A stretch of 64,000 nucleotides of DNA from Massilia litorea. GTDB lineage: Bacteria; Pseudomonadota; Gammaproteobacteria; Burkholderiales; Burkholderiaceae_D. Of the stretch, positions 8,726 through 21,118 are shown one piece after another. The notes beneath the pieces are model-generated. The model saw only the letters and a list, made by a program, of their open reading frames with translations, did no database searches and was not told the DNA's origin. Position numbers and translations under genes: made by a program. The stretch lies in NCBI RefSeq assembly GCF_015101885.1, contig NZ_CP062941.1, positions 5,124,431 through 5,188,430 of the forward strand, written 5' to 3'. The first letter of the stretch is position 1; the number at the start of each line of letters is the position of its first letter.

Positions 8726-9589
8726 ATGAGCGATAAACTGGTACGCCGGATTCACCCGGCGCTGCGCGACGATATCGGCGACCTGATTACCCAGCGCCCG
8801 GTCCCCACACGCCACCTGGACCAGGTCGATCCCTTCCTGTTCCTGAACCACCACGGCCCGCAAACCTACCCGCCGCACAACCGCGGCCTGCCCTTCGGGC
8901 CGCATCCGCACCGCGGCTTCGAAACCGTCACCTTCATCCTGGAGGGCATGCTGATGCACAAGGACAGCGCCGGCTATGAGAGCATCATCCGCGCCGGCGG
9001 CGTGCAGTGGATGACGGCCGGCAGCGGCCTGATTCACGCGGAGATCTCGCCGCCCGAATTCCTGCAGGCCGGCGGACCGCTCGAGATCCTGCAACTGTGG
9101 GTCAACCTGCCGCCGCACCTGAAAATGACGAAGCCCGCCTACACCGGCCTGCAGCAGGACGAGATCCCGGCGCTCGCGCTCGACGGCGGCCGGGTCACGA
9201 TGCACCTGACTGCCGGCGAATACGAAGGGACGCGCGGCCCGGTGCAGTCGCTGACCGGCGTCTTCATGAGCACGATCGCCTTCCAGCCGGGCGGGCGCCT
9301 GCGCGTGCGCGCCCTGGCCGAGCGCAACGTGTTTCTCTACGTCGTGCGCGGGGCGCTGCAGGTCGGCGTGGCGGAAGACCGCGTCAGCGCCTTCCATCTC
9401 GTCGAACTCGGGCATGAAGGCGACGAACTGGAGATGACGGCGCTGGAAGATGCCGTGGTCCTGTTCGGCCATGCCGAGCCGATCGGCGCGCCGGTGGTGT
9501 CGCACGGTCCCTTCGTCATGAATTCGCGTGCCGAGATCGAGCAGGCCATTCGCGATTACCAGGCCGGACGATTCGGGGTGCCGATGTAA
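8726..9589 (+). CDS. Pirin family protein
   Basis: Bicupin of 287 residues. The N-terminal cupin carries the pirin metal-site pattern FGPHPHRGFETVTF followed by GSGLIHAE, giving the expected three His and one Glu. The second cupin (about 150-285) is more divergent, as in the family. Pirins bind Fe(II) or Ni; some have quercetinase activity and others act as redox-sensing regulators. The sequence does not distinguish these. The ATG at 8726 is preceded by GAGAAAGCAC. The gene is followed in the same direction by the asparaginase gene, 67 bases downstream. Confidence 0.88.
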   Translation: MSDKLVRRIHPALRDDIGDLITQRPVPTRHLDQVDPFLFLNHHGPQTYPPHNRGLPFGPHPHRGFETVTFILEGMLMHKDSAGYESIIRAGGVQWMTAGSGLIHAEISPPEFLQAGGPLEILQLWVNLPPHLKMTKPAYTGLQQDEIPALALDGGRVTMHLTAGEYEGTRGPVQSLTGVFMSTIAFQPGGRLRVRALAERNVFLYVVRGALQVGVAEDRVSAFHLVELGHEGDELEMTALEDAVVLFGHAEPIGAPVVSHGPFVMNSRAEIEQAIRDYQAGRFGVPM

Positions 9590-9656
9590 GGGGGTGCGCT
9601 GCGTTTTTGCCGGCTCGATTAGAGTAAACGGATACCCAACTACACGAGATCCGAGC

Positions 9657-10679
9657 ATGAGCGCAGTTCCCCTTGCCGCCACCACGCGCGGCTATCCAGA
9701 TTCCGGCTACACGATCGAAAACGTCCACGCCGGCTCGATCGCCGTCGTCGACACCGCGGGCCACCTGCTCGCCTGGGCCGGCGATCCGCACTATCAAACC
9801 TTCACCCGCTCGGCCCTGAAGCCCTTCCAGGCCCTGCCCTTCCTGCTCGCCGAAGGCCCGGCCAGATTCGGCCTGGCGGAAGAAGAACTGGCGCTGCTGT
9901 GCGCCAGCCACTCGGGCGAAGAAAAACACCTGAACGGCGTGCGCTCGATCCTCGCCAGGATCGGCCTGGACGCCGGCCACCTCGAATGCGGCTGCGGCGC
10001 GCCGCTGTACTACGAGGCGAACAACCTGCCGGTGCCGCAGGACCGCGCCTGGACCCCGCTCCACCACAACTGCTCGGGCAAGCATGGCGGCTTCCTGGCC
10101 TGGTGCCGCCAGCACGGCGCGCCGACGCGCGGCTACGTCGAACCGGACCATCCGCTGCAGCGCGCCATCCGCAGCGCCCTGGCCGATGCCGTGCACTTGC
10201 CGGAGTCAAGCCTGCCGAGCGGGATCGACGGCTGTTCGGCGCCGAACTATGCGCTGCCGCTGGCCAGCCTGGCCCACCTGTACGCGCGCCTGGCGCAGGG
10301 CGCGGCCGACCCGCTGCTCGGGACCGCGCTCGGGCCCCTGTTCGACGCCATGACGCATCGGCCGGACATGGTCTCGGGTACCGAGCGCAGCGACCTGGTC
10401 CTGATGACGGCGGGCGGCGGCGACTGGGTCGCCAAGATCGGCGCCGACGCCGTGCAGGCGATCGGCATCCGCTCGAAAGGGATCGGCATCGCGATCAAGG
10501 TCGCGGACGGGAATAACCGCGGGCTGCACACGATTACCTACAATGTGCTCGATCAATTGGGCTTGCTGGACGAGGGAAAACGCGCCGTGCTGGAACGCTT
10601 CCGCCAGCCCCTGATTCGCAATGCGCGCGGAACGGTGGCCGGTGATATCCGCACGCTGTTCACGCTGCAGCACGCGTAA
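9657..10679 (+). CDS. Asparaginase (RmAII/Rhizobium-type, PF06089-like)
   Basis: Protein of 340 residues matching the asparaginase family first seen in rhizobia, unrelated to E. coli AnsA/AnsB. Recognisable blocks are ENVHAGSIAVVD, FTRSALKPFQALPFL, LCASHSGEEKHL, LHHNCSGKHGGFLAWC and SGIDGCSAPNYALPL. Ser and Lys in the SALKPFQ and HSGE blocks form the catalytic region in this family. No signal peptide, so cytoplasmic hydrolysis of L-asparagine is expected. I took the ATG at 9657, since upstream in-frame sequence overlaps the pirin gene and looks non-coding. The stop is followed at once by a REP-like inverted repeat. Confidence 0.88.
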   Translation: MSAVPLAATTRGYPDSGYTIENVHAGSIAVVDTAGHLLAWAGDPHYQTFTRSALKPFQALPFLLAEGPARFGLAEEELALLCASHSGEEKHLNGVRSILARIGLDAGHLECGCGAPLYYEANNLPVPQDRAWTPLHHNCSGKHGGFLAWCRQHGAPTRGYVEPDHPLQRAIRSALADAVHLPESSLPSGIDGCSAPNYALPLASLAHLYARLAQGAADPLLGTALGPLFDAMTHRPDMVSGTERSDLVLMTAGGGDWVAKIGADAVQAIGIRSKGIGIAIKVADGNNRGLHTITYNVLDQLGLLDEGKRAVLERFRQPLIRNARGTVAGDIRTLFTLQHA

Positions 10680-10787
10680 CGTAGGGTGGGCACTCGTGCC
10701 CACGCGGTGATACGTACTCCCTCCGATTTCGTGCTCGACGATCTCGCCGTCGCGTATCACCGCGTGGGCATGAATGCCCACCCTACG
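10680..10787. repeat. REP-like inverted repeat, full copy 1
   Basis: A 108-base imperfect palindrome. It begins CGTAGGGTGGGCA, continues with GCCCACGCG and TGATACG, and closes with CGTATCA, CGCGTGGGCA and TGCCCACCCTACG. A second complete copy is at 38885-38990 and a half copy at 31775-31801. This copy separates two convergent genes and contains the stop codon of the hydrolase gene. No RAYT transposase gene is present here. Confidence 0.8.
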
Positions 10788-11643
10788 AAACCATTCGCCT
10801 CAACATCCCCGCCAGCGGCTCGAGCACTTCCTTGTCTTGCCAATAGCTGTTGTGCGACAGCGGATTCCAGCTCTTGAGCATCCACCCCACCGCCCCTTGC
10901 CCGGCATTGATGACACGGTCTTCGACCAGCGTCCGATAGCCCTCCGACAGCGGCTGCAGCGGCCAACCGAGCACGTCGTCCGGATCGTACAGGTTCAGCC
11001 AGCGAAACAGCGGGGTCGGCGGCGCGATCGGCTTGATCTGCATTTCCTTGTGCGCGGCGACGAAAATCGGAATGTTGCAACCGGTCGTCACCAGGCCGGT
11101 GCAGGTGCCGCCCGCCAGGTAGTGCTTCTCGCGCTCGCTGAGCAGGCGCCCCAGCGCCGGACGCGACCAGGCATCGATGTCGCGCCAGATGCCGGCGCCG
11201 ACCCGCCCGCCGCCAAGCGCCTTCTGCCCGTCGTAGATATAGCTCGACAGCACCTGGCAGCCGAGCGAATGCGCGAGGAACACGACCGGCATGCCGGGGT
11301 TGGCGGCGCAGGCAGCCAGCAGGGCACGTGCGATCTGGCCTTGCGCCAGTTCGTAGACCGAGGCCGGGTCTTCCTTGCGGTTCTCCAGCCCGGCGGCGTC
11401 GGCGAAGCCGAACAGCATGAACTTGCGCAGCTGGTCGTAATGGACCTTGCTGCCGCCGTCGACGCGGTCCCAGACGAGCTGCTCGTTCTTTTGAAGGATG
11501 TCCTGGTAATACACCGAATACAAGGCCACGCGTTCGCGCAGCGCCGGGCCGAGGCGGTTGCGCATCTCGCCGAATACGCCGGCCGCGTAGTCGCGCGGCG
11601 TTTCGCCCATTCCGTGAACCGTGATCAATGCGACCTGGGGCAT
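10783..11643 (-). CDS. Alpha/beta hydrolase
   Basis: Cytoplasmic alpha/beta-hydrolase-fold protein of 286 residues. The N-terminus reads ALITVHGMGETP, with an oxyanion-hole HG motif. The nucleophile elbow AHSLGCQV follows the strand MPVVFL, placing the catalytic Ser near residue 130. A His in SHNSYW near the C-terminus could complete the triad. It resembles uncharacterised lipase-like proteins and the substrate is unknown. The ATG at 11643 has GGAGGTCACC directly upstream, a strong ribosome site. The TAG stop lies inside the REP-like repeat, so the last few codons come from that repeat. Confidence 0.75.
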   Translation of the reverse strand: MPQVALITVHGMGETPRDYAAGVFGEMRNRLGPALRERVALYSVYYQDILQKNEQLVWDRVDGGSKVHYDQLRKFMLFGFADAAGLENRKEDPASVYELAQGQIARALLAACAANPGMPVVFLAHSLGCQVLSSYIYDGQKALGGGRVGAGIWRDIDAWSRPALGRLLSEREKHYLAGGTCTGLVTTGCNIPIFVAAHKEMQIKPIAPPTPLFRWLNLYDPDDVLGWPLQPLSEGYRTLVEDRVINAGQGAVGWMLKSWNPLSHNSYWQDKEVLEPLAGMLRRMVS

Positions 11644-11856
11644 GGTGACCTCCTTCCGGACCAAGAGCCTTTTGTCAGAAACGTCCTCATGACTGAAGCC
11701 GATTCCTAACTCCAGCTTACCACCAGCCGAGGCGCAATGGATGGCCGCACGCGTCCGGAATCCGGGCGCGCACGCTTGCCCTTTACTGCATTTGTTATAG
11801 GAACTATAATTTTCTTAAACATAACTGCATTTGCTCAATTGTATGTACACACTATT

Positions 11857-12638
11857 GTGAACCCGCTGCTGTTTCCCGAATACGCCGATGCCATCCGCGC
11901 ACTCGACCTGGCGGCGATCGGTTCACCGGCCGCCCTGCCCGAGCGCTTCCTGCTGGCGCACGAAGGCCGCTTCAGCGTGCACTACATCCCTTTCGAGTAT
12001 GTGAACCCGGCGGCGCGCATCGTCGTCGTCGGCATCGCGCCGGGCTTCGTGCAGTGGAAGAATGCGATGGCGGAAACCCAGCGCCGCATGGCCGCCGGCG
12101 CCGCGCAGGACGAGGTGCTGCGCGCGGCGCGCCTGGCCGGGGCCTTCAGCGGCGCCATCCGCCCGAACTTCGTCGCCCTGCTGGACGCCATCGGCGTGCA
12201 GCGCTGGCTCGGCATCGCCAGCTGCGCTTCGCTGTTCGACCACGATGCCCACCTGGTACAGATCAGCGCCATCCTGCGCCACCCGGTGTTCGTCGACGGC
12301 CGCAACTACAGCGGCACGCCCGGCATGGCCAAACTCCCCTTCCTGCGCGAACAGGTGCTGCGCTATTTCGCGCACGAGGCGGCGCAACTGCCCGATGCGC
12401 TCTACATCCCGATGGGCGGAAGCGTCGCCGAAGGGCTCGACTGGCTGGCGCGCGAAGGCGTGATCCGGCGCGAGCGCATCCTGCACGGCTTGCCCCACCC
12501 GTCCGGCGCGAATGCCGAACGGGTCGCCTATTTCCTCGGCCGCAAGGAGCGCGCGGCCCTCTCCTCGCGCACCAACGCGCGCCAGATCGATGCCGCGCGC
12601 GCGACCTTGCTGGCGCAGATGGCCGCGCTCAGCGAAAG

Positions 12639-12642
<4 letters not shown>
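11857..12642 (+). CDS. Uracil-DNA-glycosylase-superfamily-like protein
   Basis: Protein of about 261 residues with features of the uracil-DNA glycosylase fold: VVVGIAPGFVQWKNA early, where glycosylases have their water-activating loop, and LHGLPHPSGANAERV late, like the HPS-type DNA-intercalation loop. The middle is divergent and activity cannot be inferred. I chose the GTG at 11857 because the preceding 80 bases are AT-rich (containing TATAAT) and look like promoter. An ATG at 11737 with a GAGG nearby would add 40 residues including a hydrophobic stretch. Its stop shares the bases CTAG with the stop of the convergent kinase gene. Confidence 0.6.
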
Positions 12643-15323
<2,681 letters not shown>

Positions 15324-15495
15324 GCGGAAATGGTGCCATATCGACAAGGGAATCAGTCGATTATAGCGGCCGAACGCGCGCCGAAACAGCGAATGTCACA
15401 CTGCCGTGACGATGTCATGCGCACCGGGTAGAAGCCATGCGGCGCGCATGAAAAACGGGCCGATTCGGCACAATCGGCGTGCCGGTGCCTTGCGA

Positions 15496-16545
15496 TCAGG
15501 GCTCGATCGAAAAGCGGAACCGCGATTCGGTCGCGTAGACCTCGCCCGGCCGCAGGATCGTGTTCGGAAAGGCCGGCTGGTTCGGCGAATCGGGGAAGTG
15601 CTGCGGCTCGAGGCAAAAGCCGCTGCGGTACGCATAGACCCGGCCCTTGCCGGCAAGCGAACCGTCGAGGAAGTTCCCGCTGTAGAACTGGACGCCCGGC
15701 TCCTGCGTAAACAGCTCGAGCACGCGGCCGGAACCGGGATCACGCACGCGCGCCGCCCGGCTCATCGCGCCCGGCGCCGGTTTGTTCAGGACGAAGCAGT
15801 GGTCGTAACCGCCGCCGTTGCGCAGCTGTTCGTCGGCCTCGTCGATGCGCGCGCCGATCGGCCGGGGGACGCGAAAATCGAAGGGCGTGCCGGCCACGGG
15901 CGCCAGGTTCCCGAGCGGGATCGAACCGGCATCGATCGGGACAAATGTGTCCGCATCGATCGTCAGCTCGTGGTCCAGGATATTACCGCCGCCGGCGAGA
16001 TTGAAATAGCTGTGCTGGGTCAGGTTGACCGGCGTGGCGCGGTCGGTGACGGCCGAAAAACGCACCACGATTTCGTTGTCGGCGGTGAGCCGGTAACGGA
16101 CGCTGGCATCCAGCGTGCCGGGATAGCCCTGCTCGCCGTCGGGGCTGCGGTAGTCCAGCACCAGTTCGTCACCCTCGATGCGCGAGCGCCACTGCACGCG
16201 GTCGAAGCCGGGCACGCCGCCGTGCAGGTGGTTCTTGCCGTTGTTGACCGGCAGCGCGAAGTCCTGGCCGTCGAGCGTGAAGCGGCCGGCGGCGATGCGG
16301 TTGCCGTAGCGGCCAATCAGCGCGCCGAAATACGGGCTGTCGCCGCGGTAGGGTTCGAGCGTGTTGAAGCCGAGCGCCACGTCGGCGAACACGCCGTCGC
16401 GGTCGGGTACGTGGATCTCGGTGATGATGCCGCCGAAGTCCAGGATCCTGACCGTCATGCCGGCCGCGTTGGCGAGCGTGAAGACCTGCACTTGCGCGCC
16501 GTCGGGCAGCTGGGCGAAAGGGGCTTGCTGGATGCCGGGTTGCAC
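15496..16545 (-). CDS. galM: Aldose 1-epimerase (mutarotase)
   Basis: Aldose epimerase of 349 residues that interconverts the alpha and beta anomers of galactose or glucose. Conserved blocks are DFGGIITEIHVPDR, the substrate-binding YFGALIGRYGNRIA, NHLHGG, the catalytic-His segment LTQHSYFNLAG, GYDHCFVL and the catalytic-Glu region CLEPQHFPDSPN. The best start is the GTG at 16545, preceded by AAAGGA nine bases upstream; ATG alternatives lie far upstream in non-coding-like sequence. It stands apart from the gal operon but would supply alpha-galactose to GalK. Confidence 0.93.
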   Translation of the reverse strand: MQPGIQQAPFAQLPDGAQVQVFTLANAAGMTVRILDFGGIITEIHVPDRDGVFADVALGFNTLEPYRGDSPYFGALIGRYGNRIAAGRFTLDGQDFALPVNNGKNHLHGGVPGFDRVQWRSRIEGDELVLDYRSPDGEQGYPGTLDASVRYRLTADNEIVVRFSAVTDRATPVNLTQHSYFNLAGGGNILDHELTIDADTFVPIDAGSIPLGNLAPVAGTPFDFRVPRPIGARIDEADEQLRNGGGYDHCFVLNKPAPGAMSRAARVRDPGSGRVLELFTQEPGVQFYSGNFLDGSLAGKGRVYAYRSGFCLEPQHFPDSPNQPAFPNTILRPGEVYATESRFRFSIEP

Positions 16546-16715
16546 TGGATTGCGTCCTTTCTGGGTTGGCTGTCGTGATGCCGCGATCCTAGCATGGGCG
16601 CCGCATCGCGCCGCGCCGCCTTGCGCGCCCGGCATCCCGCCACGCAAGCCGAGCGCCGGATGTATGCGGCCAGGCGCGCCGGCAAGGGCCAGGCGCTGCG
16701 AAACCCCGGCTCGCT

Positions 16716-18353
16716 TCAGCGCTTGACCCGCCCGAACGCATCCCCCTGCTTCCACGTCGGCATGGCCGGCGCGTTCGCCACCGCATAGCCCAGGTTCAGC
16801 GTGAACTGGGCCTGCTGCGTCATGCCCGACAAATCCCAGTTCGCGTGGTACTCGTCCGTCACCTGGTGGTAGTCGCCCTTGAAGCCGACCATGGTGGCGC
16901 TCGCGCGCGCATGGTCGTGCTCGAACTCGAAATGGCCGTCGCCCGAGAACACGGCCGAGCCGACATTAAAGGCCGGCACGCCCGCCTTGGCGAAATTGAA
17001 GTGGTCGGCGCGGAAGTAGGCGCCGGACAGGTCGGGAATGGTCGGCGCCAGGGTCAAGCCCATCTTTTTCGCCACCGCCGCCGCCGTGCCATACAGGCTG
17101 CTGCGCTCGGCGCCGGGCACGCCGATGTCCTTCGTGCGGCCGACGAAGTTCAGGCTGTCAAGGTTCAGGTCGGCGGCGGTCCTGGCCAGCGGGATCACCG
17201 GGTTGGCGACATAGGCGGCGCTGCCCAACAAACCCTGCTCTTCGGCGGCCGGCCACAGGAAGACCTGGGTGCGGCGCGCGGGTTTGCGCACCGCCTCGGC
17301 CGCCATCGCCAGCAGCGCGGCGCTGCCGGTGGCGTTGTCGACCGCGCCGTTGAAGATGCGGTCGCGCCCTTCCGGGATGTTCTGGTCGATGCCGAGGTGG
17401 TCCCAATGCGCCGAATACACGACCACCTGCTCCTTCAGCTTCGGATCCGTACCCGGCACGATGCCGACCACGTTGAAATCCTCGACCTGGCGGATCGCCG
17501 ATTTCAGCTCGACGTGGGCGGCGGTCTTCAGGTCGACCGGCGTGAAGTCGCGCCGCTCGGCCTGGGCGCGCAGCTTGTCCAGATCGAAACCGGCGGCCGC
17601 GAACAGTTCGCGCGCGGTGTCTTCCTGCAGCCAGCCCTCGATGCGGTTGCCGGCGCCGGCCAGGTGGAAGCGCTCGTGCGAGAAGCTGTTGGCCGGCACG
17701 CTCCAGGCATAGGATGCCGATGGCGTGGTGTGGATCAGCAGCGCGCCGGCGGCGCCGCGGCGCACGGCCTCTTCGAATTTGTACAGCCAGCGGCCGTACC
17801 AGGTATAGGCCTTGCCGGCGAAGCGGTTCGGTTCATCAGCGGTGGGCTGCGGGTCGTTGACCATCATGACGAGGATCTTGCCCTTCACGTCGACGCCCTT
17901 GTAGTCGTCCCATTTCTCTTCCGGCGCACTGACGCCGTAGCCGACGAAGACCAGCGGCGCGTCGAAGGACAGGCCCGTTTGCCCGCTGCCGGTGCCGAAC
18001 ACGATGCCCTCGCCCAGCTTCGGATTCAGGCGCTTGCCGCCGGCGTCGAAACTCACCGCGCTGCCCGGCAGCAGGCGGGTGCCTTCGATGGCGACCTTCT
18101 GGCGGTAGCCGCCCGATGGCATGGGTTTCAAACCGATCGCCGCGGCCTGGGTTTCGAGGTAGCGCACCGCCAGCGCGCCGCCGCGCTGGCCGGTACCGCG
18201 GCCCTCGAGCAGGTCGTCGGCGAGGAAGGACAGGTGGGCACGCAGCGCCGCTTCGGAGATGGCGGGCGCCTCTTGCGCAAGGGCGCTGCAGGACAGGGAC
18301 AAGGCGGAGAAGGCAGAGAAAGCGGCGCGGGCGGCCAGGGGGCGAAGACGCAT
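16716..18353 (-). CDS. Secreted M28 family zinc peptidase
   Basis: Exported aminopeptidase-like protein of 545 residues. Residues 1-26 form a signal peptide ending SALAQ. A protease-associated domain lies about 130-260 (VDVKGKILVMMVND, RRGAAGALLIHTT). The M28 catalytic domain follows, with metal ligands visible in AHWDHLG, GAVDNATGSA, PAAEEQGLLGS, LNLDSLN and RADHFNFAKAG. It probably cleaves peptides or amino acids in the periplasm or outside the cell. The ATG at 18353 starts the signal peptide. No operon partner. Confidence 0.9.
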   Translation of the reverse strand: MRLRPLAARAAFSAFSALSLSCSALAQEAPAISEAALRAHLSFLADDLLEGRGTGQRGGALAVRYLETQAAAIGLKPMPSGGYRQKVAIEGTRLLPGSAVSFDAGGKRLNPKLGEGIVFGTGSGQTGLSFDAPLVFVGYGVSAPEEKWDDYKGVDVKGKILVMMVNDPQPTADEPNRFAGKAYTWYGRWLYKFEEAVRRGAAGALLIHTTPSASYAWSVPANSFSHERFHLAGAGNRIEGWLQEDTARELFAAAGFDLDKLRAQAERRDFTPVDLKTAAHVELKSAIRQVEDFNVVGIVPGTDPKLKEQVVVYSAHWDHLGIDQNIPEGRDRIFNGAVDNATGSAALLAMAAEAVRKPARRTQVFLWPAAEEQGLLGSAAYVANPVIPLARTAADLNLDSLNFVGRTKDIGVPGAERSSLYGTAAAVAKKMGLTLAPTIPDLSGAYFRADHFNFAKAGVPAFNVGSAVFSGDGHFEFEHDHARASATMVGFKGDYHQVTDEYHANWDLSGMTQQAQFTLNLGYAVANAPAMPTWKQGDAFGRVKR

Positions 18354-18427
18354 CGATTGGTTCCGTCGGGAGTGAAAGGATGCGCAACATGTTACCGCAG
18401 CGCGAACGCGCGCGGCGGCATGACCGA

Positions 18428-19798
18428 TTACAGCGGGACGCGTTCCAGCGCGCGCTTGAGGGCATCGAAGCAGCGCGCATCGAGGGCCGTGCCGACCGTC
18501 TTCTCCATCATCTCGAGCGCCTGCGGCACCGGAATCGCGCCGCGGTAGGGGCGCTCGGCGGTGATGGCATCGAAGATGTCGGCGGTGGTGATGATGCGCG
18601 TCTCGATGTCGATCTGGTCGCCTGACAGGCCGCGCGGATAGCCGCCGCCGTCGAGGCGCTCGTGGTGGGCGCCGGCGATGCGGCCCAGTTCCGCGAAGGC
18701 GCTGATGCGGCCCAGGATGGTTTCGGTGAATTCGGCGTGCTGGCGCACGGCGGCCCATTCCTCGCGGTCGAGGGCGCCGGCCTTGTCCAGCACACTGTTG
18801 CTGACGCCGAGCTTGCCGACGTCATGCAGCAGCGCGCCGCGCTTGAGCCAGCGGCGGCGTTCGGCGGACAAGCCGAGGGCTTCGGCGATCATGTCGGTGT
18901 AGAGCGCCACGCGCCCGCTATGGCCGCTGGTATAGGGACTCTTCGAGTCGACCACCTGGCCGAAGGCGGCGGCGATGTCGTCCAGGTAGTCGTCGTCGAG
19001 CGGGATCGTGTGCTCGGCCGGCTCCATGGCGAACACGGTCTTGTCGAGGTCTTTTGACGCGAGCATGTCCCAGAAGGCCTCATTCTTCGCGACGCGCTCG
19101 AAGGCGTCGACCAGGCGCGGGTCGAACCAGCTGCCGGCACGCATACGCGCTTCCTTCAGGGCGGCGGCGCGCCCGCCGTCGGCATGGAAGACGTCGACCA
19201 CCTGCGCCAGCAGGGCGATGCGGGCGTAGACCGGAATGGCCTCCCCCGCCAGCTGGGCCGGCTTGCCCTTGCCGTTGAAATGTTCGTCGAGGCTGTAGAT
19301 GCCGTTCGCGACGCGCTCGGGAAAGCGCAGCAGGCGGGCGATCTCGGCGCCGCGCGAGCAGCGGGTGGCGATCATCTCCTGGGCGATCGCGGGACCGTCG
19401 CGCAGGATCGTCATCACGCTGCGGAAGCGCTCGGCCAGGCCCGCCTTCAGGCCGGTATGCTTGAGCACGAAGCCGAGCACCTGCGGCAGGCTGTCGCCGA
19501 CCGTCTTGAATTCGCGCTTGAAGTCGAGGTCGTCCGTCAGGTAGAGCTCGCAGATGCGCGCGGCGTTGCTGCTGCAGCCGAGGTCTTTCAGCAGCAGGGT
19601 GTAATACAGCTCCCACAACTGCTCCGAATTCATCCCGGCGTCGCGCCCGATGTGCATGCCGATCCAGCAGACGCGCACGCAATGGCCGGCCGGCTGGCCT
19701 TCGGTGATGTCGAGCGCATAGCTCAGCGAGCCGATCAGCTCGGACAGTTTCAGGTCCGTCGGCTGGATGGTGGCGGCTGTATGGGGGAATCGGTCCAT
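18428..19798 (-). CDS. HD-GYP domain protein (cyclic-di-GMP phosphodiesterase type)
   Basis: Cytoplasmic protein of 456 residues with two HD-like regions. The N-terminal one (about 20-190) is degenerate. The C-terminal one carries an HD-GYP core: TSGHSGRVALYTD, LLHDVGKLGVSN, GRIAGAHHERLDGGGYPRGLSG and ADIFDAITAERPYR. HHERLDGGGYP is the signature loop, so hydrolysis of cyclic di-GMP is likely. No receiver or membrane sensor is fused. I chose the ATG at 19798, and the upstream in-frame sequence looks non-coding. Convergence with neighbours is absent and the gene appears monocistronic. Confidence 0.88.
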   Translation of the reverse strand: MDRFPHTAATIQPTDLKLSELIGSLSYALDITEGQPAGHCVRVCWIGMHIGRDAGMNSEQLWELYYTLLLKDLGCSSNAARICELYLTDDLDFKREFKTVGDSLPQVLGFVLKHTGLKAGLAERFRSVMTILRDGPAIAQEMIATRCSRGAEIARLLRFPERVANGIYSLDEHFNGKGKPAQLAGEAIPVYARIALLAQVVDVFHADGGRAAALKEARMRAGSWFDPRLVDAFERVAKNEAFWDMLASKDLDKTVFAMEPAEHTIPLDDDYLDDIAAAFGQVVDSKSPYTSGHSGRVALYTDMIAEALGLSAERRRWLKRGALLHDVGKLGVSNSVLDKAGALDREEWAAVRQHAEFTETILGRISAFAELGRIAGAHHERLDGGGYPRGLSGDQIDIETRIITTADIFDAITAERPYRGAIPVPQALEMMEKTVGTALDARCFDALKRALERVPL

Positions 19799-19908
19799 GG
19801 CTGAATTATTGCCGTGATGAAATAAGCCATTGTACTCAGCAATATCTCCCTGTGCGCCCGGGGCTGGCGATTCGTGATGTTCGCCAGCTAAATTGTGCTG
19901 TTCTGTCG

Positions 19909-20895
19909 TCAGGCCGCCACGGCGCTGGGGCCGGGTGCCGCATGCAGACGCACCGACCAGGTGACGCCGAGCACCAGCAGCGCGATGGCGGCGAGTTCGA
20001 GCAGACGCGGCGCCTGCGCACGCCAGACGAAACCGTAGAGCATGGCGGACACCGTCTCGAACAGGATCAGCTGGCCTGTCAGCGTGACCGGCAGGCGCCG
20101 GCTGGCGATGTTCCACAGCTGGTTGCCGATCACCGAGGCGCCCAGCGCCAGCAAACCGTTATAAGCCCAGAACAGGAACCAGTCGCGCGCGGGCGCAGCC
20201 GCCTCGAGGACGCCGGCGTGGGAGAACAACAGGCTGGCGGCGCCGATCGGCAAGGCGACCAAGCCGCTGGCCAGGCCGTAGAGCGAGGACCACTGGCCGC
20301 CGCTGAACTGGGGGTTGCGCTTCAGGTAGCGCGCATTGTCGACGGCATACCAGGTCCAGCAGGCGAGCGCGCCGACGGCGCAGGCCAGGCCGAGCACGGT
20401 CGAGGACAAGGGCGCCCCGCCCGCTTTGGCATGCTGGAAGGCGTCGACATTGATGCAGGCGATCGCGATGCCGACGATGGCAAGCGGCGCGGCCAGGCGC
20501 CGCAGCGGCACCGCGCCCTGGTCGCGCCGGCCGAGCAAGGTAACGGCCACCGGGATCAGTCCGATGATGAGCGAGGTCGGCGCCACCCCGGCCAGTTTCA
20601 CGCCCAGCGCCAGCAGCATGTAGTAGACGAGGTTGCCGCTCAGCGCCTGGCGCAGCAGGGCAAGATAATCGGGCGGGGCGAGACGGCGCAGCAGGCGGCG
20701 CAAACCCGGCAGCATCAGCCCGAAGGAGATTGCGCCATAGGCCAGGTAACGCCCGACCGCCAGTTCGACCGGGGTAAAGCCCGGCAACAATTCCGGCACG
20801 ATGAACACCATGCCCCACAAGGCGCCGGCCAGCACGCCACACAATACTCCAGTCAACACATGCGCTCCAGCGACCTGCTGCGGCGCCCGAGGCAT
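19909..20895 (-). CDS. EamA/DMT-superfamily transporter
   Basis: Integral membrane protein of 328 residues with ten predicted membrane helices arranged as two EamA-like repeats, the usual drug/metabolite transporter layout. The first repeat shows GVLAGALWGMVFIVPELL and the second CAVGALACWTWYAVDNARYL. Such proteins usually export amino acids or metabolites, but the substrate cannot be read here. The ATG at 20895 lies shortly before the first helix. Upstream in-frame sequence to 21000 is Cys/Arg-rich and unlikely to be translated. Confidence 0.82.
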   Translation of the reverse strand: MPRAPQQVAGAHVLTGVLCGVLAGALWGMVFIVPELLPGFTPVELAVGRYLAYGAISFGLMLPGLRRLLRRLAPPDYLALLRQALSGNLVYYMLLALGVKLAGVAPTSLIIGLIPVAVTLLGRRDQGAVPLRRLAAPLAIVGIAIACINVDAFQHAKAGGAPLSSTVLGLACAVGALACWTWYAVDNARYLKRNPQFSGGQWSSLYGLASGLVALPIGAASLLFSHAGVLEAAAPARDWFLFWAYNGLLALGASVIGNQLWNIASRRLPVTLTGQLILFETVSAMLYGFVWRAQAPRLLELAAIALLVLGVTWSVRLHAAPGPSAVAA

Positions 20896-21118
20896 GCCGC
20901 GAAAACACGATTGTGCCAGAGTCGGCCGGCGGGCGTTGGCGTGCCTGCCGCGCATTAATGCATGGCACGCAGGATTCAGAAACGACGAAGCGCCGCACAC
21001 GTGGTCGAACGACCGGTGTGGCGGCGCGTTTGCACGGTCGGAGTGGGAGTCCCCGCCGCTACCTGCATCAGCCTGCCCTGCGGCCGAGGCCGCTCAGGCA
21101 GGGTAGGATGACAACTAC

